Positions 35,375 through 43,247 of a stretch of DNA of 64,000 nucleotides are shown here, piece by piece. Source of the DNA: Rufibacter latericius (GTDB lineage Bacteria; Bacteroidota; Bacteroidia; Cytophagales; Hymenobacteraceae); assembly GCF_003721515.1 (NCBI RefSeq), contig NZ_RJJD01000008.1:1-64000 (forward strand). The letters are read 5' to 3'. Every line of letters starts with the position of its first letter. Position 1 is the first letter of the stretch. The notes under the pieces were generated by a model. It was given only the letters and a program-made list of their open reading frames with translations. It ran no database searches and had not been told where the DNA came from. Made by a program: the position numbers and the translations under genes.

Positions 35375-35403
35375 TTTGTAAGCCAATGTGTTTGTAAGCC
35401 AAT
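35375..35403. repeat. Direct repeat TTTGTAAGCCAAT, two copies 16 bp apart
   Basis: Copies at 35375-35387 and 35391-35403. The core TTGTAAGCC recurs inverted at 35520-35528 (GGCTTACAA). All lie in the 283-base gap between the pseudo-kinase and EBP genes. Possible regulator sites. Confidence 0.4.
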
Positions 35404-35479
35404 ATTCTTAACTGTATTCTAAATCAATTCAGATTCATGAACAAATAAACCGGCCAAATGCGTCTGATAACAGATTCAC

Positions 35480-35515
35480 GTTTAACGCCTTGTTTTCTAC
35501 TTTTAGCCTCAAAAC
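35480..35515 (+). repeat. 36-nt GTTT...AAAC intergenic element
   Basis: GTTTAACGCCTTGTTTTC... to ...CCTCAAAAC, 36 nt. It is very close in layout to the copy at 53901-53936, and lies 28 bases past the EBP stop. Confidence 0.55.
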
Positions 35516-35542
35516 AGCTGGCTTACAAGGTGCAGAGTTGGG

Positions 35543-36922
35543 TTAGTACCTTTTCTGCTCAGGAATAAGCACATCTCCTTTTTGGATCATCCTGTAGATG
35601 GTAGATTTTCCGACTTTGAGCTTATCGGCTACATAGACCACATTGTAATTGTATTTATCTAAATAGCTCTGAACCATTTCGTGAATATACTCGTCCAGAG
35701 TTTTTTCCTGGTTGGCAGACCCTGAAACGGCCTTTTGCAGTTGAATATCATTTTCTGTCACAGAGCTGGAATCTGAGAGGACTGCGGCCAACTCTACTAC
35801 TGCCTTTAGTTCCCGCACATTCCCTGGGTAAAGGTGGCCTAGGAGCTTTTTTTGCGCTTCGGAGGTGAAGGTTTTGTCCTCTAAATCATTCTGCTTGCAG
35901 AAATCTTTGAGCACCTTATGCGCTATCAACAAGATATCATGCCCTCTTTCCCGCAGAGGAGGCAAATGGATTTGGATACCCAACAGCCTATAGAATAAGT
36001 CTTCCCTGAAGTTCCCTTTCTTCACTTCATCTATGAGGTTTCGGTGGGTAGCGGTGACAATCCGGACTTTCACGGGAATGCTCTTGTTTGATCCTACGGG
36101 TGTCACTTCGCGCTCCTGCAGTACCCTGAGAAGCTTTGCCTGCAGGTTAAAACTCATTTCCCCTATCTCATCCAAAAAGAGTGTTCCTCCGTTTGCTTCT
36201 TCGAATTTTCCCACCCTACGGGAAGTGGCCCCAGTGAAAGCCCCTTTTTCGTGCCCGAAGAGTTCACTCTCCAGCAATTCAGAAGGTAGGGCGGCGATGT
36301 TCACTGCCACAAAAGGCATCTTAGATCTTCTAGAATTCTGGTGGATGGCTTTGGCAATGAGTTCTTTCCCAGTACCGGTTTCGCCAGTTACGGTAACGTT
36401 TATGTTATTGGCTGCGGCTTTCTCCACCAACTGGTATACCTTCTTTATTGGCTCAGACGAACCAACCAAATCACTGCCCAGGGAGTATTTTTGCTTTACT
36501 TCTTTGCGCAAATCCTCTATTTCCCGCCTCAGAGATCTATTGTGTTTAATCTTTTCTACAATGCTCCAAAGACGCTCTTTTGTTTCTTCATTTTTGACGA
36601 TATAATCATATGCACCCATCTTCATCAGGCTCACCGCTTTTCTGATATCCTCCTGGCCTGAAATGATGATGATGTACGAATTGGGGCTCTTTTCCAGAAC
36701 CTTCTGCAAAACCTCCTCTCCAGTGATTGAAGGAAGATGATAATCCAAAGTAATGATGGTAGGAGCGTCTGTTAAACGCCCCAGAAACTCATCAACCGAG
36801 TTGAACACCTCTACTTCATGGTCAGGGTTGGTTGAAAGATGATAGCTCAGGAACTGTGAATACCAGAGATCATCCTCAAGAACGAAGATCTTAGCAGAAC
36901 TGTCATTTTGTAAGCTGGACAT
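35543..36922 (-). CDS. Sigma-54-dependent NtrC-family response regulator (enhancer-binding protein)
   Basis: 459 residues. Receiver 1-125 with phosphoacceptor D60 (ITLDYHLP). AAA+ domain about 150-390: Walker A GETGTGKE (180-187), GAFTGA loop at 227-232 for sigma-54 contact, and Walker B GTLFLDEIGEM. A short C-terminal helix-turn-helix (YNVVYVADKLKVGKSTIYRM). It activates RNA polymerase-sigma-54 from remote sites. It lies among the EPS-linked signalling genes, and candidate sites with matching geometry occur upstream of the EPS block and of the UbiA gene. Its own leader has a 12-bp inverted repeat. Confidence 0.93.
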   Translation of the reverse strand: MSSLQNDSSAKIFVLEDDLWYSQFLSYHLSTNPDHEVEVFNSVDEFLGRLTDAPTIITLDYHLPSITGEEVLQKVLEKSPNSYIIIISGQEDIRKAVSLMKMGAYDYIVKNEETKERLWSIVEKIKHNRSLRREIEDLRKEVKQKYSLGSDLVGSSEPIKKVYQLVEKAAANNINVTVTGETGTGKELIAKAIHQNSRRSKMPFVAVNIAALPSELLESELFGHEKGAFTGATSRRVGKFEEANGGTLFLDEIGEMSFNLQAKLLRVLQEREVTPVGSNKSIPVKVRIVTATHRNLIDEVKKGNFREDLFYRLLGIQIHLPPLRERGHDILLIAHKVLKDFCKQNDLEDKTFTSEAQKKLLGHLYPGNVRELKAVVELAAVLSDSSSVTENDIQLQKAVSGSANQEKTLDEYIHEMVQSYLDKYNYNVVYVADKLKVGKSTIYRMIQKGDVLIPEQKRY

Positions 36923-37481
36923 GGAGATCAGAAAATAAAATATTCAATAAAAACAATTAACTATCTTCTATTGCCAATTTAAGAAAGTATTTGGACAATA
37001 GTTAATTGTGTTTGCACTTCTCTGCACCTATTTATCAGAAACCGCAGGTTTATTAAATATTTTTCTTTTAAAATTGGACGCTGAACAGGTCATACTTCTT
37101 CAACTCAGGTCCTTTTCTATTCAATTAAGACTTGATCAGACATTTCACACCAATCTACGTCATCAACTATAGAGTTCTCTACCTCTGATTGATTAAAAAG
37201 ATAAAGGCTGTGAGTAATTGGGTGGAGTAGTAAAAGGAGGGTTGATGCCTGAGAGGATCACAAGGAAGAGGCTTGTTAACAATAGATCGCCGCATTCATA
37301 CATTTGGTTCAGACAGAAAGTACTGGCTAATTCAACTTATAATCAGGCAAATTCTCCTTTTAACCGAAAACACCTATTACCCTTTGTCACTGAGTAGGTA
37401 TTCATTCTAAAACCATCAAGGGAAGTAGATTTTCCCTGAACCTCCCGGGCCCTAGGGATCATACATGGCTTGGCGCCCTCC
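36923..37481. other. Intergenic region between EBP and hybrid kinase genes
   Basis: 559 bases. The only clear structures are the 12-bp inverted repeat near the EBP start and a weak AGGGAA/TTCCCT hairpin at about 37417-37438 just past the hybrid-kinase stop. No credible small gene. Confidence 0.5.
36953..37009. promoter_or_regulatory. 12-bp inverted repeat upstream of the EBP gene
   Basis: ACAATTAACTAT (36953-36964) and ATAGTTAATTGT (36998-37009) are exact complements 33 bases apart, with inner ATTGCCAA/TTGGACAAT also nearly complementary. It starts 31 bases upstream of the ATG. It could be an operator pair or a leader stem. Confidence 0.45.
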
Positions 37482-39545
37482 TTAACAGGGAACCTTGTTC
37501 AGGTCAATATGTTGGAGTAGTTTATTGAACAAGTCTTGCGGCACAAACGGCTTGGTCAGATAATCATTTACCCCGGCTTCAACAATTCGTTTACGTTCCG
37601 CATCGCTGGCATTAGCCGTTAAGGCAATAACCGGCACCTGGAAACCTGCCTCACGCAAAGTAGATACCGTCTGAAAACCATCCAAATTTGGCATGTACAG
37701 GTCCATTAGGACAAGGTCATACTCCGTGGAGTTAATCTTGGAAAGGGCAGCTAACCCATCTTCGGCGGTATCAACTTCTGCATGCCAGTTGGTTAACAGC
37801 TTTGTGGCAACGGTTTTGTTCATAACGTTGTCATCTACCACCAATATTTTTACTCCTCTTAGTTTAGAATAAGGAATTTTACTACCTGCTGATTTAGGGA
37901 GCGTAACCAAAGAGGCTTGCGGCTTCACAAATTTCAACCGTACACTAAAAATTGATCCCTCCCCTTCCACGCTTTTCACCTGGATGGTTCCTTTATGGAG
38001 TTCCACCAGGTTTTTGGTGATAGACAAGCCAAGGCCGGTTCCACCATATTCCCGATGAGTGGATGTATTTACCTGCGTAAAGCTATCAAATATAGCATCC
38101 TGCTTTTCTGCCGGAATCCCGATACCGGTGTCAGACACAGAAAACTCCAGCACCCACTCTTGGTTGGTCTGGTAGATAACCTCTACCCCCAACTTCACAG
38201 AACCGTGCTCTGTGAATTTGATGGCATTGCTCAATAGGTTGTTCAGAATTTGCATCAACCTAACCGGGTCACCGGCTACTTCTGCAGGAGTACGCGGGTC
38301 TATGGAAAGATCAAAGTTGATTTTCTTTTCCATAGACCGAAGGCAGAGTGCCTGGTGCGTATTCTTCAGGAGGTCCTTTAAATGGAAGTTCACTTTTTCC
38401 AATTCTACCTTTCCGGCCTCCATTTTGGAGTAATCAAGGGTATTGTTGATCAGGGCAAGCAGGCTCTGCGAAGAGAAGTGAATGGAGTTCAGGTTTTCTT
38501 TGTACTCCTCCTTCAATCCGTCTTCCTGTAAAAGCAGGTAAGTAAGGCCCATGATGGCATTCAGAGGTGTACGGATCTCATGGCTCATATAAGAAACAAA
38601 CTCGGCCTTAACCTGGGCCGCATGCTCTGCAGCTATCTTTTCTGACACCAAAGCCCTTTCTTTTCTGACCTGCTCAGTGACATTCTGGATAGTACCTATC
38701 ACCTTGGTTCCCTTTGTGGTTCTGGAAATAGATTTACCTTTCACCCGCATCCAAAGGGATTCTTCCTCCCCGAGCACCTCCACCAAACAATTCAGATCTT
38801 CCCCGTTATTAACCAGTTCTTCCCAGGCATTGATCAGGTATGCCTGCCCCTCTTCGGCCACATACGGCAAAAGAGACGCAAAACTGGTCAGGGTTATGGA
38901 AGAGGGAATGCGTAGCAGATCATAGATATATTCTGAACAGAAAAAAGCTTCTGATTCTAAGGAATACTCCCAGAAACCAGCTTCTAATAAAGAATTAACC
39001 TCTTCACTTAAAGAAGCGGTCTTGGACAGACTATGTAAGTCCTGAGCGGATTTTGCATGCACCTGAATGTCGTCGATGCTGTTTATGTAAGAACCTAATG
39101 GGAAGGCTTTAGAACCTTCAAATCTATAAAGACTGAATTTCGGTGGAACACTGAATATAGTATCCATCCCGTATCCTCCTTCCTTTACGTTGCTCCTAAA
39201 AGAGCTATCTCTGAAAACGTAAAAACCTGAATTGGCATAAGAACCATTCTGGAAAGCCGTCCCAAACTGAACTGCCTCCCCAAGGCCTATCATCTTTCTT
39301 TTCCAGGCCTTATCTGTAGAAATAGACAGAAAGGCCATCACTTGCTCTTTCACCAAAGTAATCACTGACTTAATTCCTTGGTTAAAACTGCTAAGCGATA
39401 TGGAGGGAGTAGGAATTTTAAATAGCGTGTCTATTCCCTCTAAATGCTTTGAATAATAGGAATCACTGGTAGTTCTTGGAAATTGCAAGGACTGCCACTC
39501 ATTCATATTAGAAGACTCATTAACGGAGATTGGAGCAGACTTCAT
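37482..39545 (-). CDS. Cytoplasmic hybrid sensor histidine kinase (PAS-HisKA-HATPase-receiver)
   Basis: 687 residues with no membrane helix. An N-terminal region of about 180 residues of unknown type, then a PAS-like domain (about 185-295; GFWEYSLESEAFFCSEYIYDLL). HisKA with H322 in YMSHEIRTPLNAIMG, N box LLSNAIKFTEHG, G1 DTGIGIP, G2 GGTGLGLSI. The C-terminal receiver has ILVVDDNVMN, phosphoacceptor in LVLMDLYMPNLDG and TKPF. All catalytic elements are intact, unlike the pseudo-kinase nearby, so it could be the phosphate source for the local relay. Confidence 0.92.
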   Translation of the reverse strand: MKSAPISVNESSNMNEWQSLQFPRTTSDSYYSKHLEGIDTLFKIPTPSISLSSFNQGIKSVITLVKEQVMAFLSISTDKAWKRKMIGLGEAVQFGTAFQNGSYANSGFYVFRDSSFRSNVKEGGYGMDTIFSVPPKFSLYRFEGSKAFPLGSYINSIDDIQVHAKSAQDLHSLSKTASLSEEVNSLLEAGFWEYSLESEAFFCSEYIYDLLRIPSSITLTSFASLLPYVAEEGQAYLINAWEELVNNGEDLNCLVEVLGEEESLWMRVKGKSISRTTKGTKVIGTIQNVTEQVRKERALVSEKIAAEHAAQVKAEFVSYMSHEIRTPLNAIMGLTYLLLQEDGLKEEYKENLNSIHFSSQSLLALINNTLDYSKMEAGKVELEKVNFHLKDLLKNTHQALCLRSMEKKINFDLSIDPRTPAEVAGDPVRLMQILNNLLSNAIKFTEHGSVKLGVEVIYQTNQEWVLEFSVSDTGIGIPAEKQDAIFDSFTQVNTSTHREYGGTGLGLSITKNLVELHKGTIQVKSVEGEGSIFSVRLKFVKPQASLVTLPKSAGSKIPYSKLRGVKILVVDDNVMNKTVATKLLTNWHAEVDTAEDGLAALSKINSTEYDLVLMDLYMPNLDGFQTVSTLREAGFQVPVIALTANASDAERKRIVEAGVNDYLTKPFVPQDLFNKLLQHIDLNKVPC

Positions 39546-40239
39546 AAATAATATATTTATTCATTCCTTAGGCCAAATATACAATAAATTATTACTTATG
39601 TTTTGTTTTGGGCTTAATTTTTGAAATTAAGCCCAAAAAAATATATGGTTTACCTTATTTTTATAAAATTAATATAAATAAAGTACAATGATAAAAATTG
39701 TTATTGGTTCCTTCTTTTCAAGAACCTGATTGATAATTTAGCCTAAACTACCCTTTTTACCTTGCATTTTCGCGCCTTTTCAAACTAAAAAGCAAACTGA
39801 ATTACAAAATCCTAAAAGTTTACTTAAAGTATTACCTTAATAAATTTATTTTAAAAATGAGCAAAACTCAAAATGAAACTCTAATTGACTTTCAACCACT
39901 TATTCCTTCTTTACACCACGCGAGAACTTCTTCTATTGCGGCTGATTCTTTCCAAAATAACTAGTTTACCAAGGCCTAAGAAGCAGGCACTTAAGAGAGC
40001 AGACCCTTTTTAACGGGGCCTATAAAAAAAGTTTCACAATCTACTGGTAAAATTTTTATTACCTCTGACAATCGCCTAACCAAGCCCAATAAGGGCAAAA
40101 AATATATGAGACAGGTAGAAGGCCGTTTTATTTTTTTGTAAATAATGACTTACTAAAACCCCAAAGTTTTGCAATCGCCGGATAGCTCTCCTTTGAAAAC
40201 CTACCGACAAATCCCCAAAACAAGAGAGCGAAAAAGAAA
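39546..40239. other. AT-rich intergenic region upstream of the hybrid kinase
   Basis: About 690 bases. It contains a 15-bp hairpin (39606-39638). A 35-codon frame at 39857-39964 has no ribosome site and is not called. Nothing else was recognised. Confidence 0.5.
39605..39638. repeat. Perfect 15-bp hairpin of the 36-nt element family
   Basis: TTTTGGGCTTAATTT (39606-39620) pairs exactly with AAATTAAGCCCAAAA (39624-39638) around TTG. It is the most regular of the family's copies, and the only one located upstream of a gene start with no stop codon near. Confidence 0.6.
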
Positions 40240-40269
40240 AAGCCCCTCTTTCAAACGAAAGAGGGGCTT
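40240..40269 (-). terminator. Terminator of the downstream tRNA-Lys gene
   Basis: On the minus strand AAGCCCCTCTTTC-GTTT-GAAAGAGGGGCTT is followed by TTTCTTTTT: a textbook intrinsic terminator 7 bases past the tRNA. Confidence 0.9.
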
Positions 40270-40276
40270 GCAGAAG

Positions 40277-40349
40277 TGATCCCGCTGGGATTCGAACCCA
40301 GGACCCATACATTAAAAGTGTATTGCTCTACCAGCTGAGCTACAGAATC
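40277..40349 (-). tRNA. tRNA-Lys (anticodon TTT), copy 1
   Basis: A 73-nt cloverleaf on the minus strand: acceptor GATTCTG / CGGGATC with wobble pairs, D-arm GCTCAGCTGGTAGAGC, anticodon arm ATACA-CTTTTAA-TGTAT, T-arm CTGGG-TTCGAAT-CCCAG. CCA is not encoded. Identical to the copy at 40419-40491. Confidence 0.96.
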
Positions 40350-40372
40350 AGAAAACGAAAGAAGGTGGTAAA

Positions 40373-40408
40373 AAAAGCCTTCCCGACTTGTGAGCCGGAA
40401 AGGCTTTT
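40373..40408 (-). terminator. Terminator between the two tRNA-Lys genes
   Basis: The arms 40373-40385 and 40396-40408 form a 13-bp stem with one mismatch and a 10-base loop. On the minus strand it ends in a run of seven T, so the upstream tRNA is terminated before the second begins. Confidence 0.8.
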
Positions 40409-40418
40409 GGAAATCAAG

Positions 40419-40491
40419 TGATCCCGCTGGGATTCGAACCCAGGACCCATACATTAAAAGTGTATTGCTCTACCAGCTGAGCTACAGAATC
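40419..40491 (-). tRNA. tRNA-Lys (anticodon TTT), copy 2
   Basis: Same 73-nt sequence as copy 1, with its own downstream terminator. The pair is a recent tandem duplication of a whole transcription unit. Confidence 0.96.
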
Positions 40492-40560
40492 TTTTTACTA
40501 CCTTTGCTTGTAAGGGCGTTACCCTTATTTGCGATGCAAAAGTATCATCACTTTCTGTAA

Positions 40561-41325
40561 ATGCCAAACATTTTTTTCAAATTTTGCCTGCTTTTTTGTG
40601 CCTTTTGCCTCTTCCGGATGCAACCCATTATGGCTCAATCCTCTAACGCAGCATTAACTCAGGCAGATTCTTTATTCAATCAGCACCGATATACCCAGGC
40701 CCTCAGGATTTATGAGCAGTTGCTCTCCCAGAAGCGAATTTACTCTCCCCAAATGCTTCTGAAGATGGCCTACATACATGAAGGCTTGCAGCAATACACC
40801 CAGTCCATGCATTACCTGCAGTTGTACTACAGCAAACATCCCAGCAGGTCGGTGTTACGGAAAATGGAGGAAGTAGGGCTTCAGCAGCATCTTTCAGGCT
40901 ATGAATACACCGACTGGAACTTCTTCAAAACTCAGTTCTATAAATATTACGTCCAGATACTGGAGTTGCTGTTGGTAGGGGCCGTTATCTGCGTGACCCT
41001 GCTCCTGGTCAACTGGTCTAAAAAGAAACCCATCAGCCCCGAGGCCAAAGGCGGGTTTGTCCTGTACCTGGCCTTTCTCTTCTACTTCGCTAATTTCTTG
41101 AGCCTGGACCAACAAGGCATTATCCGGTACAGCAACGTGCCCATCATGACCGCTCCCTCGGCGGGGGCTGGGTTAGTGGCCACCGTGAGCCTTGGGCACA
41201 AAGTGAACATCCTTGGAGAGCAGGACATTTGGTACCGAATAGAATGGGAAAACCAGACAGCCTATATCCGGAAGAATAACCTGTTGCTTCTTCCCCAACC
41301 CCTGGGCGTTAAAAAAGTATTCTAA
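40561..41325 (+). CDS. TPR and SH3-like membrane protein (BatE-like architecture)
   Basis: 254 residues. Signal peptide (FCLLFCAFCLFRMQPIMAQ), two TPR units (ALTQADSLFNQHRYTQALRIYEQL and QMLLKMAYIHEGLQQYTQSMHYL), two membrane helices at about 138-155 and 165-183, and a C-terminal bacterial SH3-like domain (VATVSLGHKVNILGEQDIWYRIEW). Order and size match BatE of the Bacteroidota aerotolerance cluster. The bat neighbours (BatA-D, MoxR) are absent here, so it may be a stand-alone relative. Periplasmic scaffold role inferred. Confidence 0.7.
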   Translation: MPNIFFKFCLLFCAFCLFRMQPIMAQSSNAALTQADSLFNQHRYTQALRIYEQLLSQKRIYSPQMLLKMAYIHEGLQQYTQSMHYLQLYYSKHPSRSVLRKMEEVGLQQHLSGYEYTDWNFFKTQFYKYYVQILELLLVGAVICVTLLLVNWSKKKPISPEAKGGFVLYLAFLFYFANFLSLDQQGIIRYSNVPIMTAPSAGAGLVATVSLGHKVNILGEQDIWYRIEWENQTAYIRKNNLLLLPQPLGVKKVF

Positions 41326-41410
41326 TCCACTTCGGGTACATCACAAACCCAATTCAGTGGCTTTTGCTTTTGGTTTAACTACCCTTAGAACACAACTACA
41401 CTACTTTGTT

Positions 41411-41422
41411 ACCATAGTACAT
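41411..41422. promoter_or_regulatory. TTACCATAGTAC site upstream of the sugar permease
   Basis: Shares 10 of 12 bases with the GTACTATAGTAC palindrome upstream of SusC (47677-47688), and is followed by GTACATAAGC, similar to AGTACATAGC at 47705-47714. Candidate co-regulatory site. Confidence 0.35.
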
Positions 41423-41514
41423 AAGCTACAGCCCCTTGGCAGCTACTTTTAAGGCATTATTCTTCTGCAGGTTACCTAACCAAGCAGCAGGAATTCCCCT
41501 TAACTAGTTGAAGT

Positions 41515-42780
41515 ATGTTACAAACAGCTGTCACAAATCAAAGCGATCTTCTTGGGGAGAAACCAAACTTCACGGAGAGGCGCTTCCTGGTCACTTTTGC
41601 GTTCGTGGTTTCGCTTTTCATGCTTTGGGGTATTGCCATCACCATGGGAGATGTGCTGAACCGTCATTTTCAGAACGTGCTTAATGTATCTAAGGCGGAA
41701 TCTGGCTTGGTGCAGTTCTCCATCTTCGGGGCTTATGCCGTGATGGGCATTCCCGCGGGGTTGTTTATGAAGCGTTTCGGCTACAAAAACGGCGTATTGC
41801 TGGGGCTTACGCTCTATGCCTGCGGCGCTTTCCTGTTCCTGCCTGCTGCAAACGCGGAGTCTTTCGGGTTCTTCCGGGTTGCCTTGTTTGTGCTGGCCTG
41901 CGGCCTGGCGACTTTGGAGGCGGTGGCGCACCCGTTTGTCGCTTCATTAGGCGATGAGCGTACCAGTGACCAGCGCCTGAACTTTGCGCAAGGCTTCAAC
42001 GGATTGGGCGCGGTCATCGGTCCGCTGATTGGCGGCTACTTTATTTTGCGAGTAGGCGGAGATACCCAAGAAGGACTAAGCTCCGTCAAAACGCTTTACC
42101 TGAGCATTGGCGTCCTGATTACCCTTATTGCGATTGCTTTCTCCTTCGTGAAAGTGCCTGCCTTGAAAGATGCCCATGCCATTGACCCGGATGCCTATGA
42201 GGTTCCCTTCACACCACAGGACCTGAAAGCGCCCAAGAAGCTGTTCCAGCACCGGCATTTTGTCTGGGCGTTCATCACACAGTTCTTCAACGTGGGTGCG
42301 CAAGGCGCCACCTGGGCCTTTTTCATCAACTATGGCGTGGAGAAAATGGGACTCAACGATGAAACTGCCTCCTATTACTTCTCCCTGAGCATGGTTATGA
42401 TGATGCTGGGGCGATTTATCGGGACGTACCTGATGCGGTTTATCGCCCCTAATAAACTGCTGGCCGCTTTTGCCCTGGCCAACATGGTCATGTGCCTGGT
42501 CATCGCCCAAAGCTGGGGCTGGCCTTCCTTTATCGCTCTGCTGATGCTTAATTTCTTCTTCAGCATCATGTTCCCTACTATTTTCAGTTTGGGTTTAAAA
42601 GACCTGGGACCTCATACGCAGCAAGCCTCCTCTTTTATAGTGATGGGCGTGGTGGGGGGTGCCGTTTTCCCTCCGCTCATGGGGCTTATTGCGAACCAGG
42701 ATGTAGCGCACGCCTACTACCTTCCCATTCTTTGCTACACTGTTATCTTCCTTTTTGGGTACAGGCTGTACAAACCCTGA
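41515..42780 (+). CDS. MFS sugar permease (FucP/GluP family)
   Basis: 421 residues with 12 helices. FAFVVSLFMLWGIAITMGDVLNRHFQNVL, MGIPAGLFMKRFGYKNGVLLGLTLYACGAFLF and LDALEAVAHPF-like FVLACGLATLEAVAHPFVASLG are typical of the FucP branch of proton-coupled sugar symporters. It faces the cytoplasmic membrane and would take up a monosaccharide released by the PUL enzymes. Its place between a BatE-like gene and the HTCS, and the shared upstream motif with SusC, suggest it belongs to the PUL. Specificity not readable; mannose fits the GH130 gene. Confidence 0.85.
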   Translation: MLQTAVTNQSDLLGEKPNFTERRFLVTFAFVVSLFMLWGIAITMGDVLNRHFQNVLNVSKAESGLVQFSIFGAYAVMGIPAGLFMKRFGYKNGVLLGLTLYACGAFLFLPAANAESFGFFRVALFVLACGLATLEAVAHPFVASLGDERTSDQRLNFAQGFNGLGAVIGPLIGGYFILRVGGDTQEGLSSVKTLYLSIGVLITLIAIAFSFVKVPALKDAHAIDPDAYEVPFTPQDLKAPKKLFQHRHFVWAFITQFFNVGAQGATWAFFINYGVEKMGLNDETASYYFSLSMVMMMLGRFIGTYLMRFIAPNKLLAAFALANMVMCLVIAQSWGWPSFIALLMLNFFFSIMFPTIFSLGLKDLGPHTQQASSFIVMGVVGGAVFPPLMGLIANQDVAHAYYLPILCYTVIFLFGYRLYKP

Positions 42781-42803
42781 GTATTTCAAAACCCTTTAAA
42801 GCA

Positions 42804-42861
42804 CCAGTCCTCCTGTTTTGGGCCTGTTTACGAGAAAACAGACCCAAAACAGGAGGACTGG
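42804..42861 (+). terminator. Strong terminator after the permease gene
   Basis: CCAGTCCTCCTGTTTTGGG... pairs with its complement at 42843-42861: about 25 bp with one mismatch, and a 6-base loop. TTTTTGTTT follows. The inner 36 bases (42815-42850) belong to the GTTT...AAAC family. Confidence 0.92.
42815..42850 (+). repeat. 36-nt GTTT...AAAC element inside a terminator
   Basis: GTTTTGGGCCTGTTTACGAG... to ...CCAAAAC, exactly 36 nt, 34 bases past the stop. Confidence 0.6.
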
Positions 42862-43247
42862 TTTTTGTTTAAGCCACCGGAAAATCAGGCCAAAGGTTCC
42901 AAGCTTCCTGTTCAATTAAGCTTTCACTAATAAGTAAAAGGGTGTGTATTGCTCTTTCTATTTTGGGCTTGATTTTCATAAAACAGGTCTGAAACGGTAT
43001 AGACAGGAAACAGAGATAAACTTTGATGTTCAGGGATTTATAAATGCCTATAGAAGAATCCCGCACCAACTATCACAACGCTAAAGTTTTGGCAAAAATC
43101 AGTAAATTAGATTCATCACCACACTTTTATTGAAAAATATCTTACTAAACGTCACCTATATAGCAACTCTCTGCATTGCCTTGCCCGCAGTCTTGCCAGA
43201 AGAATCACCTTTAGAATTAAATCCGGTCTTCGTTAATTCTCTAGAAT
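42862..43247. other. Leader region of the HTCS gene
   Basis: About 390 bases; apart from the 36-nt element at 42960-42995 no gene or clear promoter was found. A TTG-started frame at 43130 overlaps the HTCS start and is not supported. Confidence 0.4.
42960..42995 (+). repeat. 36-nt element, free-standing copy
   Basis: ATTTTGGGCTTGATTTTC... to ...GGTCTGAAAC. Here it is in the middle of the 467-base gap ahead of the HTCS gene, with no adjacent stop codon. Confidence 0.5.

Noticed and set aside
39857-39964. 35-codon frame beginning MSKTQNETLIDF
   Set aside because: No ribosome site, low-complexity surroundings and no neighbour relation; chance is likely, though it could be tested by ribosome profiling.
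40076-40454. Open frames on the minus strand containing MYGSWVRIPAGSL
   Set aside because: They are translations of the two tRNA-Lys genes; the cloverleaf and terminators explain the sequence.
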